This document shows positions 1-8,168 of a stretch of 64,000 nt of DNA, piece by piece; position 1 is the first letter of the stretch, and every line of letters begins with the position of its first letter. Below the pieces are notes generated by a model. That model worked only from the letters and a program-made list of their open reading frames with translations. It searched no databases and was not told the DNA's origin. The stretch spans positions 62,001 through 126,000 of the forward strand of contig NZ_BOSG01000003.1 in assembly GCF_018403225.1 (NCBI RefSeq). Reading direction: 5' to 3'. A program made the position numbers and the translations under genes. This DNA is from Paenibacillus sp. J23TS9. GTDB taxonomy: Bacteria; Bacillota; Bacilli; Paenibacillales; Paenibacillaceae.

Positions 1-583
1 TCGCGGCCGTGTAATAGGCTGTGAATGAGATATTTGCAGTCAAAATGCTTCCGGGATTGCGCTGCTCATACGGCTGTTGAAAGCTGAAGGAATCGATGGT
101 AATGAGGCGGGGTGCGGCCTGAAGCTGCTTCATCCACGCATGGATCTCATTATAGCCGCCTTCCACCACAGCTTTCATTTTCACTTCCTTAACGGAGCTG
201 TAATCCTCCGGCTTTTTCCCCGTCATAAGAGCAATCTGATTACTCTCCTGTAATTGAAACTCAATATCCGTTAATTTGGCGAATGACTTGTCTTGAATCT
301 TTTTCAGCTGCAGCACGAGCTGCTGTGTATCTTCATCCAGCGGCAGAGCTTCACGGGCAATTTGGAAATCCGGATCATCCATACTACTCTTGCTGCGCAG
401 ATCAGCCAGCTTTTTATCCAGAATATCTCTCTCCTGCTGCAGTGTTTCAAGCTCCGACTGGCGGATCGTCCCCGTATCCATCGAAGGCTTCAGGGCAAAC
501 ATGTAGAAGGCAAATGACAGAACAAACAGCGCCACCATGCCCAGAAGTATAACGGATCGATTATGGTTGATCTTCTCCAGCAT
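1..583 (-). CDS. pilO: PilO-like type IV pilus assembly protein (3' end outside window)
   Basis: Reading from an ATG at 583 the minus strand stays open to the window edge for 194 codons, so the C-terminus is missing. The protein has a short charged N-terminus, one hydrophobic segment at about residues 11-31 and a probable coiled coil at about 40-65, then a soluble alpha/beta-like part. That is the bitopic layout of PilO, which pairs with PilN and links the inner ring to the alignment complex. Its start overlaps the end of the PilM-PilN gene by 23 bases, implying translational coupling. The family call rests on architecture and position after PilM/PilN, because PilO sequences diverge strongly. 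Confidence 0.75.
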   Translation of the reverse strand, partial: MLEKINHNRSVILLGMVALFVLSFAFYMFALKPSMDTGTIRQSELETLQQERDILDKKLADLRSKSSMDDPDFQIAREALPLDEDTQQLVLQLKKIQDKSFAKLTDIEFQLQESNQIALMTGKKPEDYSSVKEVKMKAVVEGGYNEIHAWMKQLQAAPRLITIDSFSFQQPYEQRNPGSILTANISFTAYYTAA

Positions 584-2207
584 GGTCTACCTCCTTCACC
601 GCTGCCGCTGCGTCAAGACGGCTTGTATTTATTTTATACATGACTGCATATTTCGGCTTGGTTATCTGCGTTTCCGGAGCTGCTGCTCCTCCGGCCTGCA
701 CGGCCTGTTCTTCCGTCAGCTTTTCTATCGTTGCCTTCAGGGCAAACGGCATATTTTCCAATTCGGCTAGATAGGCCGCAGCATCCTCCATCCGCAGCAT
801 GTTCACGGAAAGCGTAATGTCCCCATATTGGCTATAGGCAATATTCCGGATGACCGCTCCCTTCGGCAATTTGCCATCCAGCTTATCCAGAACTGCCACA
901 GCATCCATCCGGTTGGCCAAAATTTCATCCACGACCTGCTGAGGATTATTAGAAGCTGCTCCCCCACTGTTTATAGAAGCAAGGTCCAGCTGAATGGCTG
1001 CCTTTTGATCCTGAACGCCCTGAATTTGCTCGGCAAGCGTACCATTCTCCCCGTGGGAAGAAGCGTACCACCAGCCCATCCCGGCCATACCAAACAGCCA
1101 GACGGCGATCAGTGATAAAACAATATAAGGAAATACCTGGGCTTCTCTATCTTCCCGGGGCATCAGATGCAGGTCACTCACACCGCGCCCGTATAAGGAG
1201 GCTCCAAGCGCAATCCGGTAATCATTCAAATCGGCTTGATCGGGGTTAAGGCCCCGTCTCGCCGCTTCTTGAAATGAAGCCGCCTGGATATCCATATCCG
1301 GCAGCATCTGATTGAGCTCCCGCAGCAGCTGCACTCGACCGGAGACCGGGCCGGTAACGATGACATCCGTAATACGGGTGGAACCGTCATGCAGACTGTA
1401 CTGGTAGAAGTTCAGCATCCGGGAAATCTCAGCCGTAATTTCCACCAGCTGCTCCGCCGACAGCTGATCCCCCGCCGGTCCATGGATATCTTCCGCAGAC
1501 TCTGCTGAAGCCGCTGCTTCCTGCACTGCTGTATCTTGGGGCCAGAAGACGGTTTCCCCAGGAGGAGGAGTCAGGTCATATAAGTTGATGGTCCGCAGAA
1601 ATAACGGATGCCCCCCATGGAACAAATACACATCCAGCATAGTCCGATCCAGATGGATGAGCATCGTATCGGAAAATGTCATTTTTTCTCTAAGCACGAT
1701 CGCTCTGGCCAAGGCTGTGGCAGATATCTCGATGTTCTGTACCTTCAATCCCGCTTCATGAAGCAGCTCGATGTAGCTGTCTATGAGTCCTCCCGGTGCG
1801 GCAAATACCAGCAGCTGTGTCGATGCTTCATCCGTATCTGTCACGATATAGTCATAGACCGCATTGTCAAAAGGCAGATGAAGTCCGGTCTCCACCTCAA
1901 GGCGTACCAGCTGATCCAGCTGTTTGCGGTTCGTGCTCGGAATCGACATTTTGCGGATGATGATCTGTGACGGAGGAATGGACAGGGTGACCTGCGACCC
2001 GCGCAGCCCTTCCTTTTTCACCCACCGATGCAGCAAATCGCTCAGCCCCTGCCGGTCAGCAATATGATTATCTACGATCATGCCTTTCGGGAGAGGAAGC
2101 ATGCCTTTACGGGTAATACCCCATATTTTTTTGTTGTTCAGCCGGACGTACCGGATGCCTGTCTGCTCAATGGCAAGACCCAGCGGCTTGGTCCCCCGAA
2201 GCTTCAT
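561..2207 (-). CDS. pilM: PilM-PilN fusion, type IV pilus inner-membrane assembly protein
   Basis: The 548-residue protein begins with a PilM-type actin-like domain (about 1-345; note GLAIEQTGIRYVRL near the start). It continues without a stop into a PilN-like part. Residues about 345-352 (SDLHLMPR) resemble the short PilN N-terminal motif that binds PilM. A membrane segment follows at about 357-381, then a PilN-like periplasmic-side domain to the end. In most organisms PilM (about 350 aa) and PilN (about 190 aa) are separate and the cytosolic PilM binds the PilN tail; here they appear covalently joined. A Pro/Ala/Glu-rich insert lies at about 212-250. Start ATG at 2207 is preceded by a G-rich ribosome binding site. 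It follows the prepilin peptidase gene by 12 bases. Confidence 0.85.
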   Translation of the reverse strand: MKLRGTKPLGLAIEQTGIRYVRLNNKKIWGITRKGMLPLPKGMIVDNHIADRQGLSDLLHRWVKKEGLRGSQVTLSIPPSQIIIRKMSIPSTNRKQLDQLVRLEVETGLHLPFDNAVYDYIVTDTDEASTQLLVFAAPGGLIDSYIELLHEAGLKVQNIEISATALARAIVLREKMTFSDTMLIHLDRTMLDVYLFHGGHPLFLRTINLYDLTPPPGETVFWPQDTAVQEAAASAESAEDIHGPAGDQLSAEQLVEITAEISRMLNFYQYSLHDGSTRITDVIVTGPVSGRVQLLRELNQMLPDMDIQAASFQEAARRGLNPDQADLNDYRIALGASLYGRGVSDLHLMPREDREAQVFPYIVLSLIAVWLFGMAGMGWWYASSHGENGTLAEQIQGVQDQKAAIQLDLASINSGGAASNNPQQVVDEILANRMDAVAVLDKLDGKLPKGAVIRNIAYSQYGDITLSVNMLRMEDAAAYLAELENMPFALKATIEKLTEEQAVQAGGAAAPETQITKPKYAVMYKINTSRLDAAAAVKEVDHAGEDQP

Positions 2208-2219
2208 ATGATTAACCCC

Positions 2220-2969
2220 CTAACTCCATAGCGAGAGGTACCCGCTTATCATCGTTGTACCGTACCCGTAAGCCAGCAGCGTACCCGCGGCAAGCCAAGG
2301 TCCGAATGGTACCGGCTGTTTGCGCCGGAGAACGCCTGCCAGGATCAGCAGTCCGTATACAACCGTTCCCATGATGCATGCCGCAAGAAACGCGACCAGC
2401 ACATTCGGGATACCCAGCACCCAGCCGCAAAGAGCAAACAGCTTTACGTCCCCCATGCCCATACCGCCAAATAACGCCAAGACGAATGTGATTCCGCCCC
2501 CGATTGCCGCTCCGGCCAGATGGCTCCATAGTCGGCCCTCCGGGAAGATGAAAACTGCGGCAACGAGGATCGGCGTGAAAAAGAGAAGCACTTTATTCGG
2601 AATCAGCATGTATTTGAGATCCGCAACTGTCACGATCACCGCCAAACTGATCAGTACCAGCCCGATCAGCGCTCTGCCGCTGATGCCTTCATGTAGGACG
2701 GCCCACAGGAACAGCAGTCCTGTCAGCGACTCGCCTAAAGGGTAGAGTACCGAGAGTTTTATGCCGCAGTGGCGGCAGCGTCCTCGGGAGAGCAGGTAGC
2801 TGAACACCGGCACCAGGTCTTTTGCCTTTAGGCGTGTTCCGCAGCCTGTGCAGTGGGAAGGCGGGTGAATGATTGATTCACCCGCGGGAACGCGCAGGCC
2901 GACGACGTTATAAAAAGAGCCGAGCAGCAGTCCGCAGATCAGGGCGTAGATGGGGATGATCAGTGTCAT
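2220..2969 (-). CDS. pilD: Prepilin peptidase (type IV leader peptidase, A24 family)
   Basis: This 249-residue polytopic membrane protease would cleave the leader peptides of the type IV prepilins in this locus and N-methylate the new N-terminus. The N-terminal domain has GSFYNVVGLRVP and two CxxC pairs (C40/C43 and C65/C68), the zinc site typical of bifunctional peptidases. The two catalytic aspartates are visible in DLKYMLIPN (about D117) and GMGD (about D174). Length matches the family. A hairpin and T-run lie between the upstream prepilin gene and this start, so it may have its own promoter or depend on read-through. Orthologs are also called ComC in competence contexts; position here favours the pilus role. 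Confidence 0.95.
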   Translation of the reverse strand: MTLIIPIYALICGLLLGSFYNVVGLRVPAGESIIHPPSHCTGCGTRLKAKDLVPVFSYLLSRGRCRHCGIKLSVLYPLGESLTGLLFLWAVLHEGISGRALIGLVLISLAVIVTVADLKYMLIPNKVLLFFTPILVAAVFIFPEGRLWSHLAGAAIGGGITFVLALFGGMGMGDVKLFALCGWVLGIPNVLVAFLAACIMGTVVYGLLILAGVLRRKQPVPFGPWLAAGTLLAYGYGTTMISGYLSLWS

Positions 2970-2998
2970 TGGCGAGATGGCTCCTTTGATTTGAAAAG

Positions 2999-3024
2999 GG
3001 AACCGGAAAGGGTGATCCGGTTCC
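2999..3024 (-). terminator. Hairpin with short T-rich tail upstream of pilD
   Basis: A 9-bp perfect inverted repeat (GGAACCGGA with TCCGGTTCC) is followed on the minus strand by CTTTTC. It could end transcription coming from the prepilin gene. The T-run is short, so read-through into pilD is possible. Confidence 0.5.
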
Positions 3025-3065
3025 TGGTTGCATGAAAAATGTTAGGCTCGTTATTTGGGTGTTGC

Positions 3066-3160
3066 TGTTATTTGAGAATGCCTACTACTATTGAATACTG
3101 CTATTTGTGAATGCAGCTACTACTTGTGGATACTGCTAATATGAGAATGCTACTTTTTGA
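3066..3160. repeat. Degenerate tandem repeat, period about 35 bp
   Basis: Two full and one partial unit follow each other: one begins near 3066, the second near 3102, the third near 3137. Shared parts are TTTG(A/T)GAATGC, CTACTAC and (A/G)ATACTGC. The units are diverged, and the region is non-coding on both strands. Confidence 0.55.
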
Positions 3161-3229
3161 AAAAATGTGGCTATAAGTATTGCTAGGTTGAAGCTAGTTT
3201 CTTAAAGGCTGTTTTTGGCGCTCTTGAGG

Positions 3230-3364
3230 TCGCTGCGCATACGGATCATTCTCCCGATCGCTGTTGTCTTACGGATTTCCTGGATTGGAATAAGGTCAGG
3301 GTAGAAATCCGACGACAAAGGCGAACGCTGACGCTTCTTCAGAACGATTCCGTCTGCTCCGCTG
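3230..3364. repeat. Dispersed structured repeat, copy 1 (short form)
   Basis: It shares both ends with copies at 17955-18137 and 20594-20780: ACGGATC.TTCT.CCGATCGCTG on one side and CGCTTCTTCAG..CGATTCCGTC on the other. A central stem is kept by different bases (CGGATTTC with GAAATCCG). This copy lacks the roughly 40-bp module with the AGCTTTCC/GGAAAGCT hairpin found in the other two. It lies in the gap between the prepilin gene and pilD; nothing else was seen in that 450-bp gap apart from the tandem repeat and hairpin listed separately. Confidence 0.8.
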
Positions 3365-3420
3365 GTGTATTGTTATAAAACATTAAAAATGTCTTTTCTA
3401 TTGCCTCACTGATCAATAAG

Positions 3421-3909
3421 TTAATTTTTAGTAGTGGTATCCTTTTTGCTACTTAATACTTCCGTGGCATTAAAATTCCCTAAAGATTTCTCTCCATGCA
3501 ACAAAGTAACACCAGATAACTCATTGTTAGAAAACGTAACCGCACCTGCATCTATGACTTCTTTGCTGCTCGGCAAATAAAGATTAGCATCTAAATATTT
3601 CTTAGATTTCAACGTCGCAATGTTAACTGTTAAAGTACCTACAGTGCCTGCTGTTTCATCATCTTTTATTTTCCCTGAAAAGTCTCCATTCAACTCATTC
3701 GTTACATACAACCTCGCCGCATCATAAACCTGTTTCGCTGTTGCCACATCTGCTGAATCCCTCGACTTGTTCATAACATTCGAAATCAACGGCACGGCTA
3801 TCACCGCGATAATCCCGATTATCACGATAACCGCCAATAGCTCGATCAGCGTAAAGCCCTTTTCCTCTCTTCCCAATCTACCGAAACGTTTTTTCATTAT
3901 CGCTTCCAT
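3421..3909 (-). CDS. pilA: Type IV prepilin (probable major pilin)
   Basis: The protein is about 162 residues when started at the ATG at 3909, which has AAGGAGG 8 bases upstream; an upstream in-frame ATG lacks such a site. The leader is basic and ends in the prepilin peptidase motif G-FTLIELL, followed by a hydrophobic helix of about 20 residues with the expected glutamate at position 5 of the mature protein. The rest is a small soluble domain ending in a Lys/Thr-rich tail, without an obvious disulfide pair. It directly follows pilC, so it is the best candidate for the major pilin. The gene is more AT-rich toward its 3' end than its neighbours, which is common for surface-exposed pilins. Confidence 0.9.
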   Translation of the reverse strand: MEAIMKKRFGRLGREEKGFTLIELLAVIVIIGIIAVIAVPLISNVMNKSRDSADVATAKQVYDAARLYVTNELNGDFSGKIKDDETAGTVGTLTVNIATLKSKKYLDANLYLPSSKEVIDAGAVTFSNNELSGVTLLHGEKSLGNFNATEVLSSKKDTTTKN

Positions 3910-3979
3910 ACGATGATCCTCCTTATTAAAATTTAAGTATAATGAGTTCATTTTTATATACAGTCAGAACCAGTAGGCT

Positions 3980-5185
3980 CTAAATGTTGTTATACAGGCT
4001 GAACATCGGCAGCATAATCGCTGCCACGATAATGCCCACCACGCCGGCCAGGAACGCGATCAGCAGCGGCTCGAGGAGCGATTTCAACCGGTCGACGGTA
4101 TTCTCTACGTCCATCTCATAGAAATCGGCTACTTTCGACAGCATCAGGTCAAGCGCGCCCGTCTCCTCGCCGATGGCTATCATCTGGGTGACCAGCGGCG
4201 GGAATACCCATGCTTTTTTGAGCGGATCAGAAAGCGGATTTCCTTGGCGGAGTGAATCTCCAGCCGAGCGGATATATCCTCCTATCACCTTGTTACCGGC
4301 CACCTCTTCGACTATTGTTAATGCCTGCAACACCGGCACCGAGCTTGCATACAGCGACGAGAAGGTCCGCGAGAATTGGGCAATCGAGCCCTTCTGATTC
4401 AGCTTGCCGAACACCGGGATTTTGAGCTTGGCATAATCCAGCATGTAAGCCCCGCGTTCGGTGCGTTTTGTCCACTGATAGGCGACGATCACAATCAGCA
4501 GACCCGCCAGCCAGATGAACCATTGATGCTGAAAGCTGTTGCTCAGCGCGAGCACCATTTTGGTAATCGCCGGAAGCTGGGCATCCATCGATTCGAACAT
4601 GGTGACAAACTGCGGAACAATGGCGTACAGCAGGTACACGACTGCAGCGATGGCCATCAGTCCGACGGTAATGGGATACGTCAGGGCTGATTTGATCTTT
4701 TCCTTGGTGCTATGCTGTTTCTCGAAAAATACGGCCAGTCGCTCCAATGTCCCTTCCAAATCCCCGGACTCTTCACCCGCGCGGATCATGCTGACGAACA
4801 GGTTGGGGAAGATTTTCCGATGCTCCTGCACGGCGCTTGAGAAGGCCACTCCGCGTAACAAGCTTGAGTCGACATCCAGAAGCGCTTTGCGCAGCGCCTT
4901 GCTTTCGGTCTGTTCCGCCAGAATCCGGTTGGCGTCTACGATACTGACTCCGGCCCGGATCAATGTTGCAAACTGGCGGCAGTAAATAATAAAATGAATG
5001 GTTTTGACCGGATTTCCGATATATAAATCCTGCGAGAGAATGGATGTGCGCTGCTCGGTTAATGAAAAAACCGTCAGGTTCCGCTTCCGCAGCTCGTCCA
5101 TCGCCGATGGCTTGTCCTGGGCAGTCAGCTTCCCTCTCAGATCCTTGCCGCCGTTTGTCCGAACCACATATTCGAATTGCGGCAT
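3980..5185 (-). CDS. pilC: PilC/GspF-type platform membrane protein
   Basis: A 401-residue inner-membrane platform protein that couples the cytoplasmic ATPases to pilin insertion and removal. It shows two tandem T2SSF domains, each a soluble helical part followed by hydrophobic segments: about 70-230 and 270-400, with the last transmembrane helix near the C-terminus (LIAFLAGVVGIIVAAIMLPM). Conserved LIRAGV and AIGEETGALD-type motifs are present. The start codon overlaps the pilT stop in a TGATG arrangement, so the two are translationally coupled. The related competence protein ComGB is the main alternative, but the pilT neighbour supports a type IV pilus. Confidence 0.93.
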   Translation of the reverse strand: MPQFEYVVRTNGGKDLRGKLTAQDKPSAMDELRKRNLTVFSLTEQRTSILSQDLYIGNPVKTIHFIIYCRQFATLIRAGVSIVDANRILAEQTESKALRKALLDVDSSLLRGVAFSSAVQEHRKIFPNLFVSMIRAGEESGDLEGTLERLAVFFEKQHSTKEKIKSALTYPITVGLMAIAAVVYLLYAIVPQFVTMFESMDAQLPAITKMVLALSNSFQHQWFIWLAGLLIVIVAYQWTKRTERGAYMLDYAKLKIPVFGKLNQKGSIAQFSRTFSSLYASSVPVLQALTIVEEVAGNKVIGGYIRSAGDSLRQGNPLSDPLKKAWVFPPLVTQMIAIGEETGALDLMLSKVADFYEMDVENTVDRLKSLLEPLLIAFLAGVVGIIVAAIMLPMFSLYNNI

Positions 5186-6234
5186 CAGCTGCCTCCTTCC
5201 GCCAGATACGACTGCGCCGTTTTCGCATCGATGATGCCGGTCTGCAGCTGCTCACGAATGGACATGTCCATCGTATGCATGCCCAAGCTTTTTCCGGTCA
5301 GCATGAGATTGCGAATCTGGTGGTTTTTCTCGGATCGGATCAGATTGGCCACGGCAGGCGTATTGATCATGACTTCCGTCACGCAAATCCTGCCCCCACC
5401 CGCTTTCCTTGGAAGAAGCCGCTGCGAAACAATGGCGTTCAGTACGCCTGCCAGCTGTATGCGGATCTGACTCTGCTGATGTCCGGGAAAAGCATCAATG
5501 ATGCGGTCAATCGTCTGCGGCGCGTCGGTTGTATGCAGAGTTCCAAGCACCAAATGCCCGGTTTCCGCGGCTGTAACGGCTGCTGAAATCGTCTCCAGAT
5601 CCCGGAGCTCTCCTACCAGAATCACGTCCGGGTCCTGCCGCAGTGCAGCCCTTAGACCCTGAGCAAAGCTTGCGGTGTCGCTTCCGACCTCCCGCTGCTG
5701 GATCAAGGATGTCCTGTTGTTATGTATATACTCGATGGGATCCTCCAGCGTGATGATATGTTTATGCTGCGTATGGTTGATGTGGTCGATGAGCGCTGCC
5801 AGCGTCGATGATTTCCCGCTTCCCGTAGGTCCGGTCACGAGTATTAAGCCATGAGGCTTATGCGTCAGGGAACGGATCACCGGCGGAAGTCCAAGCTGCG
5901 CAAGATCCGGCACCACGGCTGGAATCAAGCGCGCCGCAATTGAAGCGCCATTTTGCTGCCGGAATACATTGAGCCGGAAACGGCAGGCCGATTCGATTTG
6001 AGTAGAAAAATCAACTTCCCCTTCTTGCTCAAAACGTTCCCTTTCTCGGGGGCCCATCAAATCCTGTGCCATCACCTTCACATCTTCCGGGGACAGCTCT
6101 TCTTCCTGCATGACTGCAAGCGCTCCATCCATGCGAAGCATTGGCGGTGAACCCGGTGAAACGTGAAGATCGGAGGCACCAAGCTCAAAAGCCTTCAATA
6201 GCAGTTCATGAATATCCCGTTTGATATGGAGCAT
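5185..6234 (-). CDS. pilT: PilT, type IV pilus retraction ATPase
   Basis: A 349-residue cytoplasmic hexameric ATPase of the GspE/PilT family. The Walker A motif GPTGSGKS lies at about 135-142. An Asp box (TLEDPIEYI), a Walker B region (VILVGELRD) and a His box (TLHTTDAP) follow in order. The QIRNLM stretch near the C-terminus matches the PilT-specific AIRNLI retraction motif. Its presence predicts retractile pili and hence twitching or pilus-mediated uptake, rather than a pure secretion or competence pseudopilus. It sits between pilB (15 bases upstream) and pilC. Confidence 0.93.
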   Translation of the reverse strand: MLHIKRDIHELLLKAFELGASDLHVSPGSPPMLRMDGALAVMQEEELSPEDVKVMAQDLMGPRERERFEQEGEVDFSTQIESACRFRLNVFRQQNGASIAARLIPAVVPDLAQLGLPPVIRSLTHKPHGLILVTGPTGSGKSSTLAALIDHINHTQHKHIITLEDPIEYIHNNRTSLIQQREVGSDTASFAQGLRAALRQDPDVILVGELRDLETISAAVTAAETGHLVLGTLHTTDAPQTIDRIIDAFPGHQQSQIRIQLAGVLNAIVSQRLLPRKAGGGRICVTEVMINTPAVANLIRSEKNHQIRNLMLTGKSLGMHTMDMSIREQLQTGIIDAKTAQSYLAEGGS

Positions 6235-6248
6235 TAGCCCTGCCTCCT

Positions 6249-7913
6249 TTAGTTTGCAACGGTTTCACGCAGTACTTCCTGCATGGTAGTCAGCCCTTGA
6301 ACCACCTTCTCGAAGCCGTCCTCCATTAGTCCCGTCATGCCCTGTTTACGCGCCGCTTCCCGTAATCCATCCACGGAGGCTGAAGCAGTAATCTGCTGCC
6401 GCATGTCATCGTTGATGCTTAGCACCTCATGGATGGCAGCACGTCCTCTATAGCCGGTACGGTTGCAGTTGCCGCAGCCTTTTCCCCGGTATAGCTTGTC
6501 GGCCTGGAACCCGTGACTGTTCAGCAAAATGAGCTCCTGCTCACTTGGTGTATAAGAAATCTTGCATTCCGGACAAATCCGGCGTACCAAACGCTGTGCC
6601 ACCACGCCAACCAGCGATGAAGCGATCAAATAAGGCTGGATTTCCATATCCCTCAATCGGGTAATCGTGCTGACGGCATCATTCGTATGCAAGGTGGATA
6701 ACACCAGATGGCCTGTCAGGGAAGCCCGCACGGCGATTTCCGCCGTTTCATGATCCCGGATTTCACCGACCATGACGATATTCGGATCCTGCCGGAGTAT
6801 GGAGCGGAGACCTGCCGCAAAGGTGAATCCGATCGCCGGGTTCACATGCACCTGATTCACGCCTTCGAGCTGGTACTCCACCGGATCTTCGACTGTAATG
6901 ATGTTCACGTTCTCCACATTCAGATGATTTAGTGCTGAGTATAGCGTTGTCGTTTTGCCGCTGCCTGTCGGTCCCGTAATCAAAAGAATGCCGTAAGGGC
7001 GCTCGATCATCTCCCGGAACACCCGCAGGTTGCGCATATTGAAACCAAGCTGATCCACCGGTTTCACGCCCGTACTCAAATCCAGGAGCCGGAGTACGAT
7101 TTTCTCGCCGTGAATGGTTGGCAGTGTCGAAACACGGATGTCCACCATTTTGTAATCAAACTGCATCTTGATTCTGCCGTCCTGCGGCAGGCGCCGCTCC
7201 GCAATATTCAGCTTGGCCATGATTTTGAGTCGTGCCGTGATAAAGCCCTGCATCTGTTTCGGAAGATGACGCTCGTTACGCAGCTGGCCGTCAATCCGGT
7301 AACGAATAGCCAGATTATTTTCGCCGGGATCGACATGAATGTCCGAAGCTTTGAGATGTACGGCCTGCTGCACCATTTGGTTGACCAATCTCACGATCGG
7401 AGAATCCTCGTCCGTAATCTCCGTTTCTTCGATATCTTCAGCGGAAGGCAGATCTACCATCATCTGGTTCATAGAATCTCTCAAACCATAATGGCGGGCA
7501 ATCGAACGTTGCAGCTCCTCCCTCGTACAGATCGCCGGTTCGATCTTGAAGCCGGTCGTCATCCGCAGCTCTTCAATCGCAAAATAATCTAAAGGATCAG
7601 CCATGGCCACCATCAGCTTGCTTCCATCCTTCATAAAAGGAAGTACCTGATACCGCTTCGCCATACTCTCCGGAATGATCTGCGTAATCGCGGGATCAAT
7701 CTGGTATTTAAACAAGCTGACATGCGGTATTCCAAGCTGGAATTCGAGTACTTCGATCAGCTGCTGCTCTGTGATATAGCCTTGGGAAATGAGAAGATCC
7801 CCGAGCTTGCGCTTGGTTTTGCGTTGTTCACCCAGTGCTTCCTGAAGCTGTTCATGTGAAATCACATGATTTTCGACCAGCAAATCTCCCAGCCTTTTTT
7901 TGACAATAGCCAT
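6249..7913 (-). CDS. pilB: PilB/GspE-type pilus extension ATPase
   Basis: A 554-residue assembly ATPase. It has an N-terminal T2SSE_N-type domain (about 1-150, with two repeats of the RLGDLLV/KLGDLLI type), a linker, and the AAA-like core with Walker A GPTGSGKTTT at about 314. The Walker B region VMVGEIRD, the His box TLHTNDA and a tetracysteine zinc site (CPEC near 458 and CGNC near 491) follow. All are standard for PilB. It is the first gene of the pilB-T-C-A run, and upstream of it lies the short spacer shared with the divergent DUF5057 gene. Confidence 0.95.
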   Translation of the reverse strand: MAIVKKRLGDLLVENHVISHEQLQEALGEQRKTKRKLGDLLISQGYITEQQLIEVLEFQLGIPHVSLFKYQIDPAITQIIPESMAKRYQVLPFMKDGSKLMVAMADPLDYFAIEELRMTTGFKIEPAICTREELQRSIARHYGLRDSMNQMMVDLPSAEDIEETEITDEDSPIVRLVNQMVQQAVHLKASDIHVDPGENNLAIRYRIDGQLRNERHLPKQMQGFITARLKIMAKLNIAERRLPQDGRIKMQFDYKMVDIRVSTLPTIHGEKIVLRLLDLSTGVKPVDQLGFNMRNLRVFREMIERPYGILLITGPTGSGKTTTLYSALNHLNVENVNIITVEDPVEYQLEGVNQVHVNPAIGFTFAAGLRSILRQDPNIVMVGEIRDHETAEIAVRASLTGHLVLSTLHTNDAVSTITRLRDMEIQPYLIASSLVGVVAQRLVRRICPECKISYTPSEQELILLNSHGFQADKLYRGKGCGNCNRTGYRGRAAIHEVLSINDDMRQQITASASVDGLREAARKQGMTGLMEDGFEKVVQGLTTMQEVLRETVAN

Positions 7914-8124
7914 GTCGAATCACTCCATAAAAGAACTTTTTAAGAAAATCCTTCACAAATATGAAAACAAAAAATCAGTTATATAGTTCTATTAAATGTG
8001 AATCTTTTTTCATATATTTAAGTTGATAACAAGAGACTTATATCCTAAAATGATATATAGCATAGATTGGATAAATTTACAATAAAAAACCCTCTACATA
8101 TGGATTAAACCTCGCTAATTTCGC

Positions 8125-8130
8125 TATAAT
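8125..8130 (+). promoter_or_regulatory. Probable -10 box for the DUF5057 gene
   Basis: A perfect TATAAT lies 38 bases before the plus-strand start codon, in the AT-rich spacer between divergent genes. No convincing -35 is visible at 17-18 bases upstream (GGATTA/TGGATT), so the call is tentative. Confidence 0.45.
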
Positions 8131-8168
8131 ACTGGAATTTTTCCATTTTCTATTTTAGGAGGATTGGA

